Shown piece by piece: positions 8,452 through 17,928 of a stretch of DNA of 64,000 bases. Origin of the DNA: Enterococcus canintestini (lineage in GTDB: Bacteria > Bacillota > Bacilli > Lactobacillales > Enterococcaceae); the NCBI RefSeq assembly GCF_001885735.1, contig NZ_JXKG01000001.1:186001-250000 (forward strand), in the 5' to 3' direction. The notes under the pieces were generated by a model. That model was not told the origin of the DNA. It was given only the letters and a program-made list of their open reading frames with translations, and ran no database searches. The translations under genes and the position numbers were made by a program. Each line of letters starts with the position of its first letter. The stretch's first letter is position 1.

Positions 8452-9282
8452 ATGTTAGCAGTAGTTGATCGCGTCGCCTTTGAAGTATTTGGAATAGCTA
8501 TTTACTGGTATGCCATTATTATTGTCTCAGGTGTTATTATCGCGATGTTTTTAAGTTCACGGGAAGCTGTCCGGGTTGGTTTAAAAGCTGATGATGTGAC
8601 AGACTTCATGTTGGTGGGGCTTCCAGTTGCTTTAATTGGCGCTAGACTTTATTATGTATTATTTGATTTACCTACCTATTTAAATGATCCGCTTCAAATT
8701 TTTAATTTACGTTCAGGGGGATTAGCAATTTATGGGGGGTTAATTGCCGGCGGTATTTGGTTGGTGATTTTTTGTCGGCATCATTTTATTCCCATTTGGA
8801 AATTTTTAGATATTGCAGCCCCAAGTATTATTTTAGCTCAAGGTATTGGACGTTGGGGCAATTTTATGAATCACGAAGCGTATGGTGGAATTACTACCAA
8901 AACCTTTTTAATGAATTTGCATCTACCGCAGTTTATTGTTGACAATATGTATATCGAAGGTCATTTTCGCCAGCCTACTTTTTTATATGAATCCCTTTGG
9001 AATATCTTAGGTTTTTTACTTTTGATTATTTTACGCAACAAAAAAGTTTTCAAAGAAGGCGAAGTTTTCTTAAGTTATATTATTTGGTATAGTTTTGGTC
9101 GTTTCTTTATTGAGGGGATGCGTAGTGATAGCTTATATCTATTTGGCGCTATTCGCGTTTCACAGGTATTATCTTTAGTCTTATTTTTTGCCGCGTGGGG
9201 ACTGTTGTTTTATCGACGTAAAAACAATCCCAAGTTAAAAGATTACGACCGTAGTCACGGCAACAATCGTTTTTTAATTTAA
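8452..9282 (+). CDS. lgt: Prolipoprotein diacylglyceryl transferase Lgt
   Basis: Integral membrane enzyme that moves diacylglycerol from phosphatidylglycerol to the lipobox Cys of prolipoproteins. 276 aa with about seven helices. The Lgt signature GRWGNFMNHEAYGG (around 140-153) and the GLAIYGGLIAG segment are visible. ATG 8452 follows AGGAG by 7 nt; an earlier in-frame start at 8422 lacks a Shine-Dalgarno. It sits downstream of hprK with a 49-nt gap, a conserved Firmicutes pairing. Confidence 0.95.
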   Translation: MLAVVDRVAFEVFGIAIYWYAIIIVSGVIIAMFLSSREAVRVGLKADDVTDFMLVGLPVALIGARLYYVLFDLPTYLNDPLQIFNLRSGGLAIYGGLIAGGIWLVIFCRHHFIPIWKFLDIAAPSIILAQGIGRWGNFMNHEAYGGITTKTFLMNLHLPQFIVDNMYIEGHFRQPTFLYESLWNILGFLLLIILRNKKVFKEGEVFLSYIIWYSFGRFFIEGMRSDSLYLFGAIRVSQVLSLVLFFAAWGLLFYRRKNNPKLKDYDRSHGNNRFLI

Positions 9283-9402
9283 CTAACGGTTTACCTCGCA
9301 CATGTGCTAAAATATGAAATGTATAGTAACTTTCCGTTAGCGGAAAAAAAGTTTTTTATAACAATTTGTTGTATGAAACTTTACAATCAAGGAGGGTTTA
9401 TT

Positions 9403-10422
9403 TTGAAACAAAAAATTGCTGTCTTAGGACCAGGCTCGTGGGGAACAGCGTTAGCACAAGTTCTATCGGAAAATGGTCACGAAGTAAGAATTTGGGGAAA
9501 CAATCCAGCGCAAATTGATGAGATTAATACGTATCATACTAACCGTCATTATTTGCCCGATGTGAAGTTACCAGAAAATATTGTGGCAGTAAAAGATATT
9601 AATGAAGCAATTCAAGACTGCGATGCAGTTCTTTTTGTCGTTCCAACCAAAGCAATGCGTAGTGTTGCCCAAGAATTTGCTAAAACCGTCAAACATCAAC
9701 CGGTGATTATTCATGCTTCAAAAGGCTTAGAACAAGAAAGTCATAAGCGTATTTCAGAGATTCTAATTGAAGAAATTCCGGCTGAAAATCGTAAAGCAGT
9801 GGTTGTGTTATCTGGCCCAAGTCATGCAGAAGAAGTGGTGCGCCATGATATTACAACGATTACCGCTGCAAGTCGTGATCAAAGTGCGGCCCAATATGTG
9901 CAAGACCTATTTATGAACGATTATTTTAGAATTTATACCAATGATGATGTTATTGGGGTTGAAACAGGAGCAGCGCTAAAAAATATTATCGCAATTGGTG
10001 CCGGTGCGATTCATGGCTTAGGCTATGGGGATGATGCGAAAGCTGCGATTATGACTCGTGGTTTAGCTGAAATTAGTCGGTTAGGGGTAGCGATGGGGGC
10101 TAATCCATTAACTTTTATCGGTTTAAGTGGTGTTGGTGATTTGATTGTAACTTGTACCAGTGTCCACTCGCGTAATTGGCGTGCTGGGAATTTATTAGGA
10201 AAAGGTCATTCTTTAGATGAAGTTTTAGATAATATGGGCATGATCGTTGAAGGGGTAGCGACTACTAAAGCTGCAATGGAACTTGCACAAACTTTGAAGA
10301 TTGAAATGCCAATTACGGAAACAATTTATAATGTATTATATGACAACAAGCCAATCAAAGAGGCTGCTCGTGATATTATGCTGCGGGATGGCCGCAAAGA
10401 AAATGAATTTACGTTAAAATAA
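9403..10422 (+). CDS. gpsA: NAD(P)H-dependent glycerol-3-phosphate dehydrogenase
   Basis: Makes sn-glycerol-3-phosphate from dihydroxyacetone phosphate for phospholipid and teichoic acid synthesis. 339 aa. Rossmann motif [10 protein letters not shown] lies at the N-terminus, the active-site Lys region [21 protein letters not shown] near 190-210, and the GLAEISRLG segment follows. The start is TTG 9403, 7 nt after GGAGGG; an in-frame upstream extension to 9304 has no family match. The 120-nt gap after lgt contains a CTAACGG/CCGTTAG inverted repeat. Confidence 0.95.
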   Translation: MKQKIAVLGPGSWGTALAQVLSENGHEVRIWGNNPAQIDEINTYHTNRHYLPDVKLPENIVAVKDINEAIQDCDAVLFVVPTKAMRSVAQEFAKTVKHQPVIIHASKGLEQESHKRISEILIEEIPAENRKAVVVLSGPSHAEEVVRHDITTITAASRDQSAAQYVQDLFMNDYFRIYTNDDVIGVETGAALKNIIAIGAGAIHGLGYGDDAKAAIMTRGLAEISRLGVAMGANPLTFIGLSGVGDLIVTCTSVHSRNWRAGNLLGKGHSLDEVLDNMGMIVEGVATTKAAMELAQTLKIEMPITETIYNVLYDNKPIKEAARDIMLRDGRKENEFTLK

Positions 10423-10436
10423 AAGGAGTTTTAGAA

Positions 10437-11327
10437 ATGAAAGTAAAAAAAGCTGTTATTCCTGCTGCAGGTTTAGGCACACGTTTTTTACCTGCAACTA
10501 AAGCGATGGCAAAAGAAATGTTACCAATTGTTGATAAACCAACAATCCAATTTATTGTTGAAGAAGCTTTGAAATCTGGGATTGAAGATATCTTAATCGT
10601 CACAGGTAAAGCTAAACGTCCGATTGAAGATCACTTTGACGCTAACATTGAACTAGAAACTAATTTAAAAGAAAAAGGAAAAACGGAATTATTAAAATTA
10701 GTCGAAGAAACAACCGATGTTAATTTGCATTTTATCCGTCAATCTCACCCGAAAGGTTTAGGTCATGCTGTTTTACAAGCAAAAGCTTTTGTCGGTAACG
10801 AACCTTTTGTCGTAATGCTTGGCGATGATTTAATGGAAGACAAAGTGCCATTGACAAAACAATTAATTAATGACTACGAAAAAACACATGCCTCTACTAT
10901 TGCAGTAATGAAGGTACCTCATGAAGACACTTCAAAATACGGTATCATTAACCCAGGTGAACAAGTGCAACCAGGTTTGTATAATGTTAAAAACTTTGTT
11001 GAAAAACCAACACCTGATAAAGCGCCAAGCGATTTGGCAATTATCGGCCGTTACTTATTAACGCCTGAAATTTTTAATGTGTTGGAAGTACAAAAACCAG
11101 GTGCCGGTAATGAAATTCAATTAACAGATGCCATCGATGAATTAAATAAAACCCAACGCGTTTTTGCGCGTGAGTTTAAAGGTCAACGTTATGATGTTGG
11201 GGATAAATTAGGCTTTATGAAAACTAGCATTGACTATGGTTTGAAACATCCAGAAGTAAAAGATGGATTAAAAGATTATATCTTAGAGCTAGCTGCTACA
11301 TTTAAACAAGATCAAAAAACAAAATAA
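10437..11327 (+). CDS. galU: UTP-glucose-1-phosphate uridylyltransferase
   Basis: Makes UDP-glucose for glycolipids, teichoic acid decoration and capsule-type polymers. 296 aa. The nucleotide-binding [19 protein letters not shown] motif is at residues 11-29, followed by [13 protein letters not shown] and VEKP further on. AAGGAG lies 8 nt before the ATG, and the gene is 14 nt after gpsA. It ends in a strong terminator, closing the hprK cluster. Phosphoglucomutase, which supplies its glucose-1-phosphate, is encoded at 31.4 kb. Confidence 0.96.
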   Translation: MKVKKAVIPAAGLGTRFLPATKAMAKEMLPIVDKPTIQFIVEEALKSGIEDILIVTGKAKRPIEDHFDANIELETNLKEKGKTELLKLVEETTDVNLHFIRQSHPKGLGHAVLQAKAFVGNEPFVVMLGDDLMEDKVPLTKQLINDYEKTHASTIAVMKVPHEDTSKYGIINPGEQVQPGLYNVKNFVEKPTPDKAPSDLAIIGRYLLTPEIFNVLEVQKPGAGNEIQLTDAIDELNKTQRVFAREFKGQRYDVGDKLGFMKTSIDYGLKHPEVKDGLKDYILELAATFKQDQKTK

Positions 11328-11334
11328 CAGTTTT

Positions 11335-11369
11335 AAACCTGCGTAAGTTTTTTCTTACGTAGGTTTTTT
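11335..11369 (+). terminator. Terminator after galU
   Basis: AAACCTGCGTAAG (11335-11347) pairs with CTTACGTAGGTTT (11354-11366), with one mismatch and then a T run. Confidence 0.9.
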
Positions 11370-11512
11370 GTTTTTGGAAGCGGCTTACAAAAGGATAGGA
11401 GTAGGAAAATAGAAAAATTCACGTGTTCTTTTTATTTGTTTCAAAAGATACCTCGTGATATGCTTAGGATGACGGAATTTAAAAAATTTCAGTGTTGGAA
11501 AGGAGTTTTGGC

Positions 11513-11956
11513 ATGAGTGGAGGAGAAATTGCAGCATTAATTGCAGCGATTGCCTTTGCTGTTTTAGTGGTATTTGTTATTCGTTTATTAGCCCAGGTGC
11601 AAAAAACAGTAGCAAGCGTCAGTACAACTGTGGAGGAAGCAAACAAAACAATTCGCGTGGTTACAAAAGATGTAGATGTCTTAACTAGTGAAGTAGAAGG
11701 GTTGTTGGTTAAAACCAATACGCTTTTAAATGATGTTAATGGCAAAGTAGCCACTATTGATCCATTATTTACCGCTGTTGCAGATTTAGGTGAAAGCATT
11801 TCCGAGTTAAATCGCTCAGGTAAAAATGCAGTGGCAAAATTGGGAGCTGTTGGAAAAACGACGGCTCAAGCAACAGTAGCGGGGAAAGTTGGCCAAACAG
11901 CATTAAAATTTTTCAATCAACAACGAAAACAAAACGCAAATTCAAAAAGTGAATAG
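11513..11956 (+). CDS. DUF948 membrane-anchored protein (YtxG-like)
   Basis: 147 aa. One N-terminal transmembrane helix (about residues 5-28) is followed by a long predicted coiled coil with Val/Thr-rich heptads and a basic tail. This is the DUF948 pattern (Bacillus YtxG). ATG 11513 follows AAAGGAG by 7 nt, which is better than the upstream in-frame TTG at 11492. It is paired with a YtxH-like gene 21 nt downstream and lies close to ccpA, as ytxGH do in Bacillus. Molecular function is not established; a general-stress or envelope role is inferred from the family. Confidence 0.85.
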   Translation: MSGGEIAALIAAIAFAVLVVFVIRLLAQVQKTVASVSTTVEEANKTIRVVTKDVDVLTSEVEGLLVKTNTLLNDVNGKVATIDPLFTAVADLGESISELNRSGKNAVAKLGAVGKTTAQATVAGKVGQTALKFFNQQRKQNANSKSE

Positions 11957-11977
11957 ATAAAAAATGGAGGGATTCAA

Positions 11978-12655
11978 ATGGGAAAAACAAGTGGATTTTT
12001 ATTAGGAGCGGTAGTGGGTGGTGCCGCAGCGGCAGCCGCGGTAATGTTACTTGCACCAGAATCAGGAAAAGAATTACGAAAAAAATTAGCTGAACACACG
12101 GATGATTTATTAGATCTTGCTAGTGACTATGCTGATATGGCTAAAGAGAAAAGTCAAGATTTAACCGATATCGCAAAAGATAAAGCAACGCAATTATCTC
12201 AACAAGCTGAAGAAACTGCAGATAGCTTGAAAAATAAGACAAGTGATTCTTTAGATGATTTACAAGGTTCTTCTAAAGACTTAATTGAAAATTTGAAGAA
12301 ACAAACCGGTGACTTATCGGAAAGATTTAAAAAATCAGCTGCTGAAGTGAAAGATCAAGGGGCAGACATTGCCGAAGATAAAAAAGAAGACATGGCAGAT
12401 ATTATTATTGATGCAACTGCTGGTGCTAAAGAGATGAAAGAAACAGTTAAAGAAGGTATCGATGAAGCAAAACCAGTTGCAAAAGAGTTAAAAGAAAATA
12501 CTAAAGACACTGCCAAAGAAGTGGGCGCTCAAGCAAGCAATCAAGCTTCTGACACAAAAGAAGCAGTTAAGGCTGAAACAAAGATGGCTGCTCAAGATTT
12601 TAAAGAAGCAGAAAAAGAACTAAAAGAAAAAATTGAAGAAAATAATCCTGAGTAA
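11978..12655 (+). CDS. YtxH-like general-stress protein
   Basis: 225 aa. The N-terminal glycine/alanine-rich hydrophobic segment (GFLLGAVVGGAAAAAAVMLL) ends in APESGKELRKKL, the diagnostic YtxH motif. The remaining ~180 residues are Lys/Glu/Asp/Ala-rich amphipathic repeats (for example ETADSLKNKTSD and KDTAKEV), resembling LEA-like helices. ATGGAGGG precedes the ATG. It follows the DUF948 gene and probably shares its transcript. It is likely a membrane-tethered stress protein; its partner is unknown. Confidence 0.85.
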   Translation: MGKTSGFLLGAVVGGAAAAAAVMLLAPESGKELRKKLAEHTDDLLDLASDYADMAKEKSQDLTDIAKDKATQLSQQAEETADSLKNKTSDSLDDLQGSSKDLIENLKKQTGDLSERFKKSAAEVKDQGADIAEDKKEDMADIIIDATAGAKEMKETVKEGIDEAKPVAKELKENTKDTAKEVGAQASNQASDTKEAVKAETKMAAQDFKEAEKELKEKIEENNPE

Positions 12656-12739
12656 GGCTAGAATAAAAAGACATTGTAACAAAAGAGGTTCACTTCAAGA
12701 ATAAGAAGAATTTACTTTTAGAATGTTGTTTATTCGCAA

Positions 12740-12780
12740 AAAGAGGAGTTGTGACATGATTTTTGTCACAACTCCTCTTT
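12740..12780. terminator. Bidirectional terminator, GTGACA-type repeat (copy A)
   Basis: A perfect 17-bp stem: AAAGAGGAGTTGTGACA (12740-12756) and TGTCACAACTCCTCTTT (12764-12780). It lies between the convergent ytxH-like gene and pepQ, so it can serve both. The core recurs at 29.9, 53.6 and 55.5 kb. Confidence 0.88.
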
Positions 12781-12795
12781 GTTTAATTAAGTTAA

Positions 12796-13902
12796 TTATT
12801 TGGTAATAATTTGTAATTCTTTTGGTGTTTTCGTAAATGCTTCACAGCCATTTGGTGTAACGTGGACGCAATCTTCAATACGTACACCAACTTCACCAGG
12901 TAAATAAATACCAGGTTCAATTGAAAAGCACATTCCTTCTTCAATAACTAAATCATTACCTTCTACAAGCGATGGGAATTCATGGACTGTCGTACCAATA
13001 CCGTGACCTAGACGGTGATTGAAATATTTACCATACCCCGCTTTTTCAATAACATCACGGGCAACCTTATCAATTTGGGCAGCTGTTACACCCGGGCGGA
13101 CAAAATTTTGTGCCGCTAGTTGGGCTTCTAAAACAATTTGATAAATTTTTGCTTGTAAATCAGTTGGTTTTTGATATGCTACAGTTCGCGTAGCATCACT
13201 ACAATAGCCTTTCCAAATAACCCCTAAATCAAAGAGAACTAACTCATTAGGAACAATTTTGCGCTCTCCTGGTGCACCGTGAGGGTTAGCTGCGTTATCA
13301 CCAGCTAAAACAATAGTATCAAAACTCATTTGACTCACACCACGGCGTTTTAGTTGATATTCAATTTCTGCTGTAATCTCAGCTTCTGATGCTCCGGCTT
13401 GAATAGCAGCAAAGCCAATTTTAAAAGCTTCATCTGCCCAACTACCAGCTTCTTTTAAGAGTGTAATTTCTTCAGTTGTTTTACGCAATTGACTTTGTTG
13501 GATAACGGGTGTTAAATCGAAATTAAAATCAGTGTGAAGTAAAAGCGAACGCAAAATTTCAAGGCGATCAACTGTTAAGTGGTTTTTTTCAACCGCAATT
13601 TTTTTAGGCTCATCATAACGCTCATTTAGAGCTTTTACGATTAATTGCCAAGGATTTTCATTGTCAGCATAGCCCAATACATCAAATTGCCAGCTACTGT
13701 TTTTGGCAGTTTCAACTTCTAAAGCCGGGGTAAACAAAAAAGGATCCGCTGTAGCTGAAATGAAAAGTGCTAAGACGCGCTCGTGAGGATCACTGGTATA
13801 ACCAGAATAATAAGCGATGTGGTCAGGGTTAGAAATATACGCTAAGTCAATATCATGGGAGTTTAACCAACTTTTTAATTCTTCAATTTTTGCTAAATTC
13901 AT
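12796..13902 (-). CDS. pepQ: Xaa-Pro dipeptidase PepQ
   Basis: Cytosolic metallopeptidase that cleaves X-Pro dipeptides and aids peptide and proline use. 368 aa. An N-terminal creatinase-like domain is followed by an M24 catalytic domain. Metal ligands are seen in FDLGVIWKGYCSDATRT (two Asp), HRLGHGIG (His), and the two Glu of SIEPGIYLPGEVGVRIED. It is divergent from ccpA, an arrangement common in lactic acid bacteria, where pepQ can be under CcpA control. Confidence 0.95.
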   Translation of the reverse strand: MNLAKIEELKSWLNSHDIDLAYISNPDHIAYYSGYTSDPHERVLALFISATADPFLFTPALEVETAKNSSWQFDVLGYADNENPWQLIVKALNERYDEPKKIAVEKNHLTVDRLEILRSLLLHTDFNFDLTPVIQQSQLRKTTEEITLLKEAGSWADEAFKIGFAAIQAGASEAEITAEIEYQLKRRGVSQMSFDTIVLAGDNAANPHGAPGERKIVPNELVLFDLGVIWKGYCSDATRTVAYQKPTDLQAKIYQIVLEAQLAAQNFVRPGVTAAQIDKVARDVIEKAGYGKYFNHRLGHGIGTTVHEFPSLVEGNDLVIEEGMCFSIEPGIYLPGEVGVRIEDCVHVTPNGCEAFTKTPKELQIITK

Positions 13903-13997
13903 AAACTAACCTTCTTTCAGAATAATCAACTTCATTTTAACACACTTCTTTTAAAAAAGAATTTTTGAAAAATGATAAAAATTTTCAGGAAAGGAAA

Positions 13998-14011
13998 GTA
14001 AAACGGTTGCA
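13998..14011. promoter_or_regulatory. Weak cre-like site at the ccpA promoter
   Basis: On the minus strand TGCAACCGTTTTAC matches the cre consensus TGWNANCGNTNWCA at all but three positions, and it overlaps the ccpA -35. The position suits CcpA autoregulation, but the match is poor. Confidence 0.3.
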
Positions 14012-14035
14012 TTCTCCAACTTTCCATGCTATTCT
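14007..14035 (+). promoter_or_regulatory. ccpA promoter
   Basis: TTGCAT at 14007-14012, a 17-bp spacer and TATTCT at 14030-14035, about 65 bp before the start codon. Confidence 0.65.
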
Positions 14036-14100
14036 ATCAAAGAAATGTAAATGGTATTTTCAGAAAATACAAATCAAACAATTAAATAAGGAGATCTGAA

Positions 14101-15102
14101 ATGGAAAAACAAACAATTACAATCTATGACGTTGCTCGTGAAGCTAATGTTTCCATGGCTACTGTTTCACGCGTAGTAAATGGTAATCCTAATGTCAAAC
14201 CGGCTACTCGTAAAAAAGTGTTAGAGGTTATTGACCGCCTAGATTACCGCCCTAATGCAGTGGCTCGGGGCTTAGCAAGCAAAAAAACAACTACTGTGGG
14301 TGTCATTATTCCAGACGTCAGCAACATGTATTTCTCTTCATTAGCACGAGGGATTGACGATGTAGCAACAATGTATAAATACAATATTATCTTAGCTAAC
14401 TCAGATGGCGATACCCAAAAAGAAGTAAACGTATTGAATAATTTGTTAGCCAAACAAGTTGATGGGGTAATTTTCATGGGCCATCGCATCACAGACGAAA
14501 TTCGTGGCGAGTTTTCTCGTTCGAAAACACCAGTTGTTTTAGCGGGCTCAATTGATCCAGATGAACAAGTGGGTAGTGTGAATATTGACTATCAAAATGC
14601 AACCAAAGATGCTGTGAATTTACTTGCTAAAAATGGGAATGAAAAAATTGCGTTTGTTAGTGGCGCATTAATTGATCCAATTAATGGTCAAAATCGTCTA
14701 CAAGGTTATAAAGAAGCTTTAAAAGAAAATAATTTGGAATATAATGAAGGTCTAATTTTTGAAGCAAAATACAACTTTAAAGATGGAATTTCATTAGTTT
14801 CTCGCTTGAAAAATAGTGGTGCGACTGCTGCTTTTGTGACAGATGATGAATTAGCAATCGGTATTTTAGATGGTTTAGTTGATGAAGGCGTGAAAGTGCC
14901 AGAAGACTTTGAAATTCTGACAAGTAATAATTCATTATTAACTGATGTTGCACGGCCTCGCTTATCTAGTATCACACAACCTTTATATGATATTGGTGCG
15001 GTTTCAATGCGTCTATTAACTAAAATGATGAATAAAGAAGAAGTAGAAGAAAAGACAATCGTTTTACCTTATGGTATTGATGAAAAAGGTTCAACTAAAT
15101 AA
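14101..15102 (+). CDS. ccpA: Catabolite control protein A
   Basis: LacI-family master regulator of carbon catabolite repression; it binds cre sites with HPr-Ser-P as corepressor. 333 aa. The N-terminal helix-turn-helix (ITIYDVAREANVSMATVSRV) and hinge helix (RPNAVARGLASKKT) are followed by a periplasmic-binding-like effector core. AAGGAGAT lies upstream of the ATG. It is divergent from pepQ and convergent with the PBP gene. HprK is encoded about 6.6 kb upstream, and several cre sites in this window are presumed targets. Confidence 0.97.
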   Translation: MEKQTITIYDVAREANVSMATVSRVVNGNPNVKPATRKKVLEVIDRLDYRPNAVARGLASKKTTTVGVIIPDVSNMYFSSLARGIDDVATMYKYNIILANSDGDTQKEVNVLNNLLAKQVDGVIFMGHRITDEIRGEFSRSKTPVVLAGSIDPDEQVGSVNIDYQNATKDAVNLLAKNGNEKIAFVSGALIDPINGQNRLQGYKEALKENNLEYNEGLIFEAKYNFKDGISLVSRLKNSGATAAFVTDDELAIGILDGLVDEGVKVPEDFEILTSNNSLLTDVARPRLSSITQPLYDIGAVSMRLLTKMMNKEEVEEKTIVLPYGIDEKGSTK

Positions 15103-15109
15103 AAATAAA

Positions 15110-15143
15110 AAAACGCCTGCAAATTTGTTGCGGGCGTTTTTTT
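15110..15143 (+). terminator. Terminator after ccpA
   Basis: AAAACGCCTGCAA pairs with TTGCGGGCGTTTT (one G-T wobble) and is followed by T. Confidence 0.88.
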
Positions 15144-15146
15144 ATG

Positions 15147-15179
15147 AAAAAGCAGGCGCATTTTATTGCGCCTGCTTTT
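15147..15179. terminator. Terminator for the class A PBP gene (bidirectional)
   Basis: AAAAGCAGGCGCA (15148-15160) pairs with TGCGCCTGCTTTT (15167-15179). T runs exist on both strands. It ends the minus-strand PBP gene and backs up the ccpA terminator. Confidence 0.85.
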
Positions 15180-15180
15180 C

Positions 15181-17685
15181 TTATTGATTGGTGTTATTAC
15201 TATTTGCACCGTTATTGCCGTTTGTAGCGTTGTTAGTATTATTCGCATTGGAGTTATTAGCTGTGTTACTTGCACCGTTTGAGTTGTTATTATTCGTATT
15301 GTTTTGGTTAGTGCTATTCCCATTAGTTGTATTATTACTATTTGTATTGTTTTTTTGCTGGTCATTTGTCTTTGCTTTAGCGTAAATTTTACTCCAATAA
15401 TCAGCATAGTTGGCATCAGTGCCACCAATACCAAAGCGATAATTACTTTTTTCAGGTCCATTTTTGGCCCAAAGTGAGGTCGTTGTATCATTTGGTACTT
15501 GCGTTGTTGTACCGTTATAACTAATGCTGCCAGGAAGCTCGCCAGTAGCTTTAGCAACTGTTTCTTGTTTGACAGAATCATCTAATTTGAATTTTTGATC
15601 CGTGCCAAAAATTTCAGGGTTGGCCATATAAATTCGATTAATTAAGTAGGCCATGTAATTGCCGGTTCTAGTTCCCGCACCATTATCATTTTTTTCTTTT
15701 TGGCTATCCATCCCAGACCAACTGCCAATGGTAACTTTTGGTGTGGAAACAATTAACCAAGAGTCACGGTAGTAGTCGGATGAACCGGTTTTCCCAACCC
15801 AATCAGCTTGACCAAGATACCAATTTAAATTACTAATTGTTGATTTGAAAGGTGTTGTAATTCCTTGACTTAAAACGTTTCGCATCAAATCATTCATAAT
15901 AGAAGCTGTTGCTTTTGAGAAAACGCGAACTGGTTTATTTTCATGTTGGTAAATAGCTTTACCTTGACTGTCAGTAATAGCTTCAATTAAGTAGCCTTGT
16001 TGATAGACACCACCGTTTGCTAGTGCTTGGAAACCATTTGTTTGTTGAACAGTTGTAACGTCCATTGGTCCAAGTGGGGCAGACTCGACATTCCATGAAT
16101 TATTAGCAGGAAAATTCATTTTTGCTAAATAATTATCATAAACAAAGTCGGCCGATTTTGTTTCTTGTAATTCTTGATAGACATGATAGGCGGTAATGTT
16201 TGTTGATTCAGCTAAAGCATCTTCAACGGTTTGGAAAGTTTTTGAGCCTTTATTGGTCGCATTGACAATTTCTTTGCCAGCGTCTTCGCCTGCTTTCCAT
16301 TTCGCAGGATAATCAGAAATGCGTGTTTGACTACCAATTAAACCTTGATCAATGGCTGGCCCATATACAAGCAGTGGTTTAATTGTTGAACCAGCTGCGC
16401 GGGAAGTATCAAAAGCGTGGTTATTTTGGTTATCATTAAAATCACGACTACCAATAAAACCTAAAATTTTCCCAGTCGCATTGTCCATCATGACATTTCC
16501 GACTTCAATTTTATCACCATTGTAGTTGTCTAACATGTAGCCGTATTCTGCGACGCCTTTTTGCATAGCATCATAGATTTTTTTATCAATCGTGGATTTG
16601 ACAGTATAACCACCATTAACTAATTCGTTTTGAGCTTTTTCCAGGTAAGCTTCTTTGGTCTTTTTCTTTTCATAATCTTGGTTAGAAACACCGTCGTCTT
16701 TTGCTAATTTTTGGGCTACGATACTTTTTGCTTCGTTCATAATCGTATAATACAAAAAGCCGTGATCATCATTATTTTGTGTTTGTTGTTTTAGGAAATC
16801 TTTTTTCAAATCATATTTTTTGGCAGCTTCGTATTCTTTTTTAGTAATATCGTGATTGCGATACATACTAAATAAAACAAAGTCTTTTCGCTCTAAACCA
16901 GCTGTGACATTTTCTTTTAATTTACCCGTATTATCAAAAGGACTATAGACGATTGGACTTTGCGGTAAACCCGCAATAAAGGCCGCTTGTGGAAGGTTAA
17001 CATCCTTAGCATCTTTACCAAAAATACCTTTGGCGGCTTCTTGAACGCCGGCGATATTTTGACCTTTATTATTTCGACCAAAAGGGGAGACGTTTAAATA
17101 CATCGTGACAATTTCGTCTTTACTAAAGAATTTTTCAACTTCCATAGCTAAGAGAATTTCATTGGCTTTACGTTTAAAAGTCGTTTCACTGGTTAAAACC
17201 TGCTGTTTGACGAGTTGTTGGGTTAAAGTTGAACCGCCACCACCGCCAAAACCAGTTGCTTCAGATAAAAGAGCACGTACAACCGCTTTTGGGACAACGC
17301 CATTATGTTCATAAAAATATTCATCTTCGGTTGCGATAATTGCTTTTTTCAGTAGGTCAGAGATTTGATCAGACTTTACCGATGTTCGAAATAAATCAGA
17401 ACGGATAGTTGCAATCGAGCTGTTATCGGCATAAGTTAATTTAGAGGTTTGGGAAACATCCCCCAACTCTTTTTGCATGGTGGTCTTATTAGGAGCTGGG
17501 GTATCTTCAACTAAATAAGCGAAATAACCTGCACCAATACCTAGTGCCAATGCACCTCCGATAATCAAACACGAAATTCCCACTAAAAGTAAGGAATGTA
17601 AAACCCGTAATGAGATATTAAAATAAAACCAACCCTTTTTTCGATCAGAAAAAGGTTCATTATGATGTTTTTGCTTTTTAGGCAA
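15181..17685 (-). CDS. Class A penicillin-binding protein (PBP2A-like) with Asn-rich tail
   Basis: Bifunctional peptidoglycan glycosyltransferase/transpeptidase, 834 aa. A short cytoplasmic start and one membrane helix (about 22-48) come first. The GT51 domain follows, with EDEYFYEHNG and GGGGSTLTQQLVKQ, then the transpeptidase motifs STIK (SxxK), STN (SxN) and KTGS. The last ~63 residues are low-complexity Asn/Thr/Ser/Gly, about half Asn. The start is TTG, 6 nt after GAGGTGA. It is adjacent to ccpA, as pbp2A is in E. faecalis. Exact PBP naming is inference. Confidence 0.92.
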   Translation of the reverse strand: MPKKQKHHNEPFSDRKKGWFYFNISLRVLHSLLLVGISCLIIGGALALGIGAGYFAYLVEDTPAPNKTTMQKELGDVSQTSKLTYADNSSIATIRSDLFRTSVKSDQISDLLKKAIIATEDEYFYEHNGVVPKAVVRALLSEATGFGGGGGSTLTQQLVKQQVLTSETTFKRKANEILLAMEVEKFFSKDEIVTMYLNVSPFGRNNKGQNIAGVQEAAKGIFGKDAKDVNLPQAAFIAGLPQSPIVYSPFDNTGKLKENVTAGLERKDFVLFSMYRNHDITKKEYEAAKKYDLKKDFLKQQTQNNDDHGFLYYTIMNEAKSIVAQKLAKDDGVSNQDYEKKKTKEAYLEKAQNELVNGGYTVKSTIDKKIYDAMQKGVAEYGYMLDNYNGDKIEVGNVMMDNATGKILGFIGSRDFNDNQNNHAFDTSRAAGSTIKPLLVYGPAIDQGLIGSQTRISDYPAKWKAGEDAGKEIVNATNKGSKTFQTVEDALAESTNITAYHVYQELQETKSADFVYDNYLAKMNFPANNSWNVESAPLGPMDVTTVQQTNGFQALANGGVYQQGYLIEAITDSQGKAIYQHENKPVRVFSKATASIMNDLMRNVLSQGITTPFKSTISNLNWYLGQADWVGKTGSSDYYRDSWLIVSTPKVTIGSWSGMDSQKEKNDNGAGTRTGNYMAYLINRIYMANPEIFGTDQKFKLDDSVKQETVAKATGELPGSISYNGTTTQVPNDTTTSLWAKNGPEKSNYRFGIGGTDANYADYWSKIYAKAKTNDQQKNNTNSNNTTNGNSTNQNNTNNNNSNGASNTANNSNANNTNNATNGNNGANSNNTNQ

Positions 17686-17928
17686 TGACTTTCACCTCAG
17701 TTTTAAATTTACCGCATCATTATAGCAAAAAAGTTCTTAAATAGATAGATTTCTACTATTATGGTGGGGAAATACTAAGAAAAAACCAAACTTTTACCGC
17801 ATAAAATGGGGATAAAAAGTTTTTATTAATTGATTTTGTCGATATGCTAAAATATAAAAGAAAGTAAAAAGGGGAAATCATTATTAAACAATATTTAGGA
17901 AAATTCTAAATTTAGAAGGAGAAATCGT

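Noticed and set aside
15069-15581. 170-aa reverse-strand ORF at the PBP tail
   Set aside because: It is a different frame over the Asn-rich repeat coding region and the terminators; low-complexity Ile/Thr/Gln content indicates a shadow.
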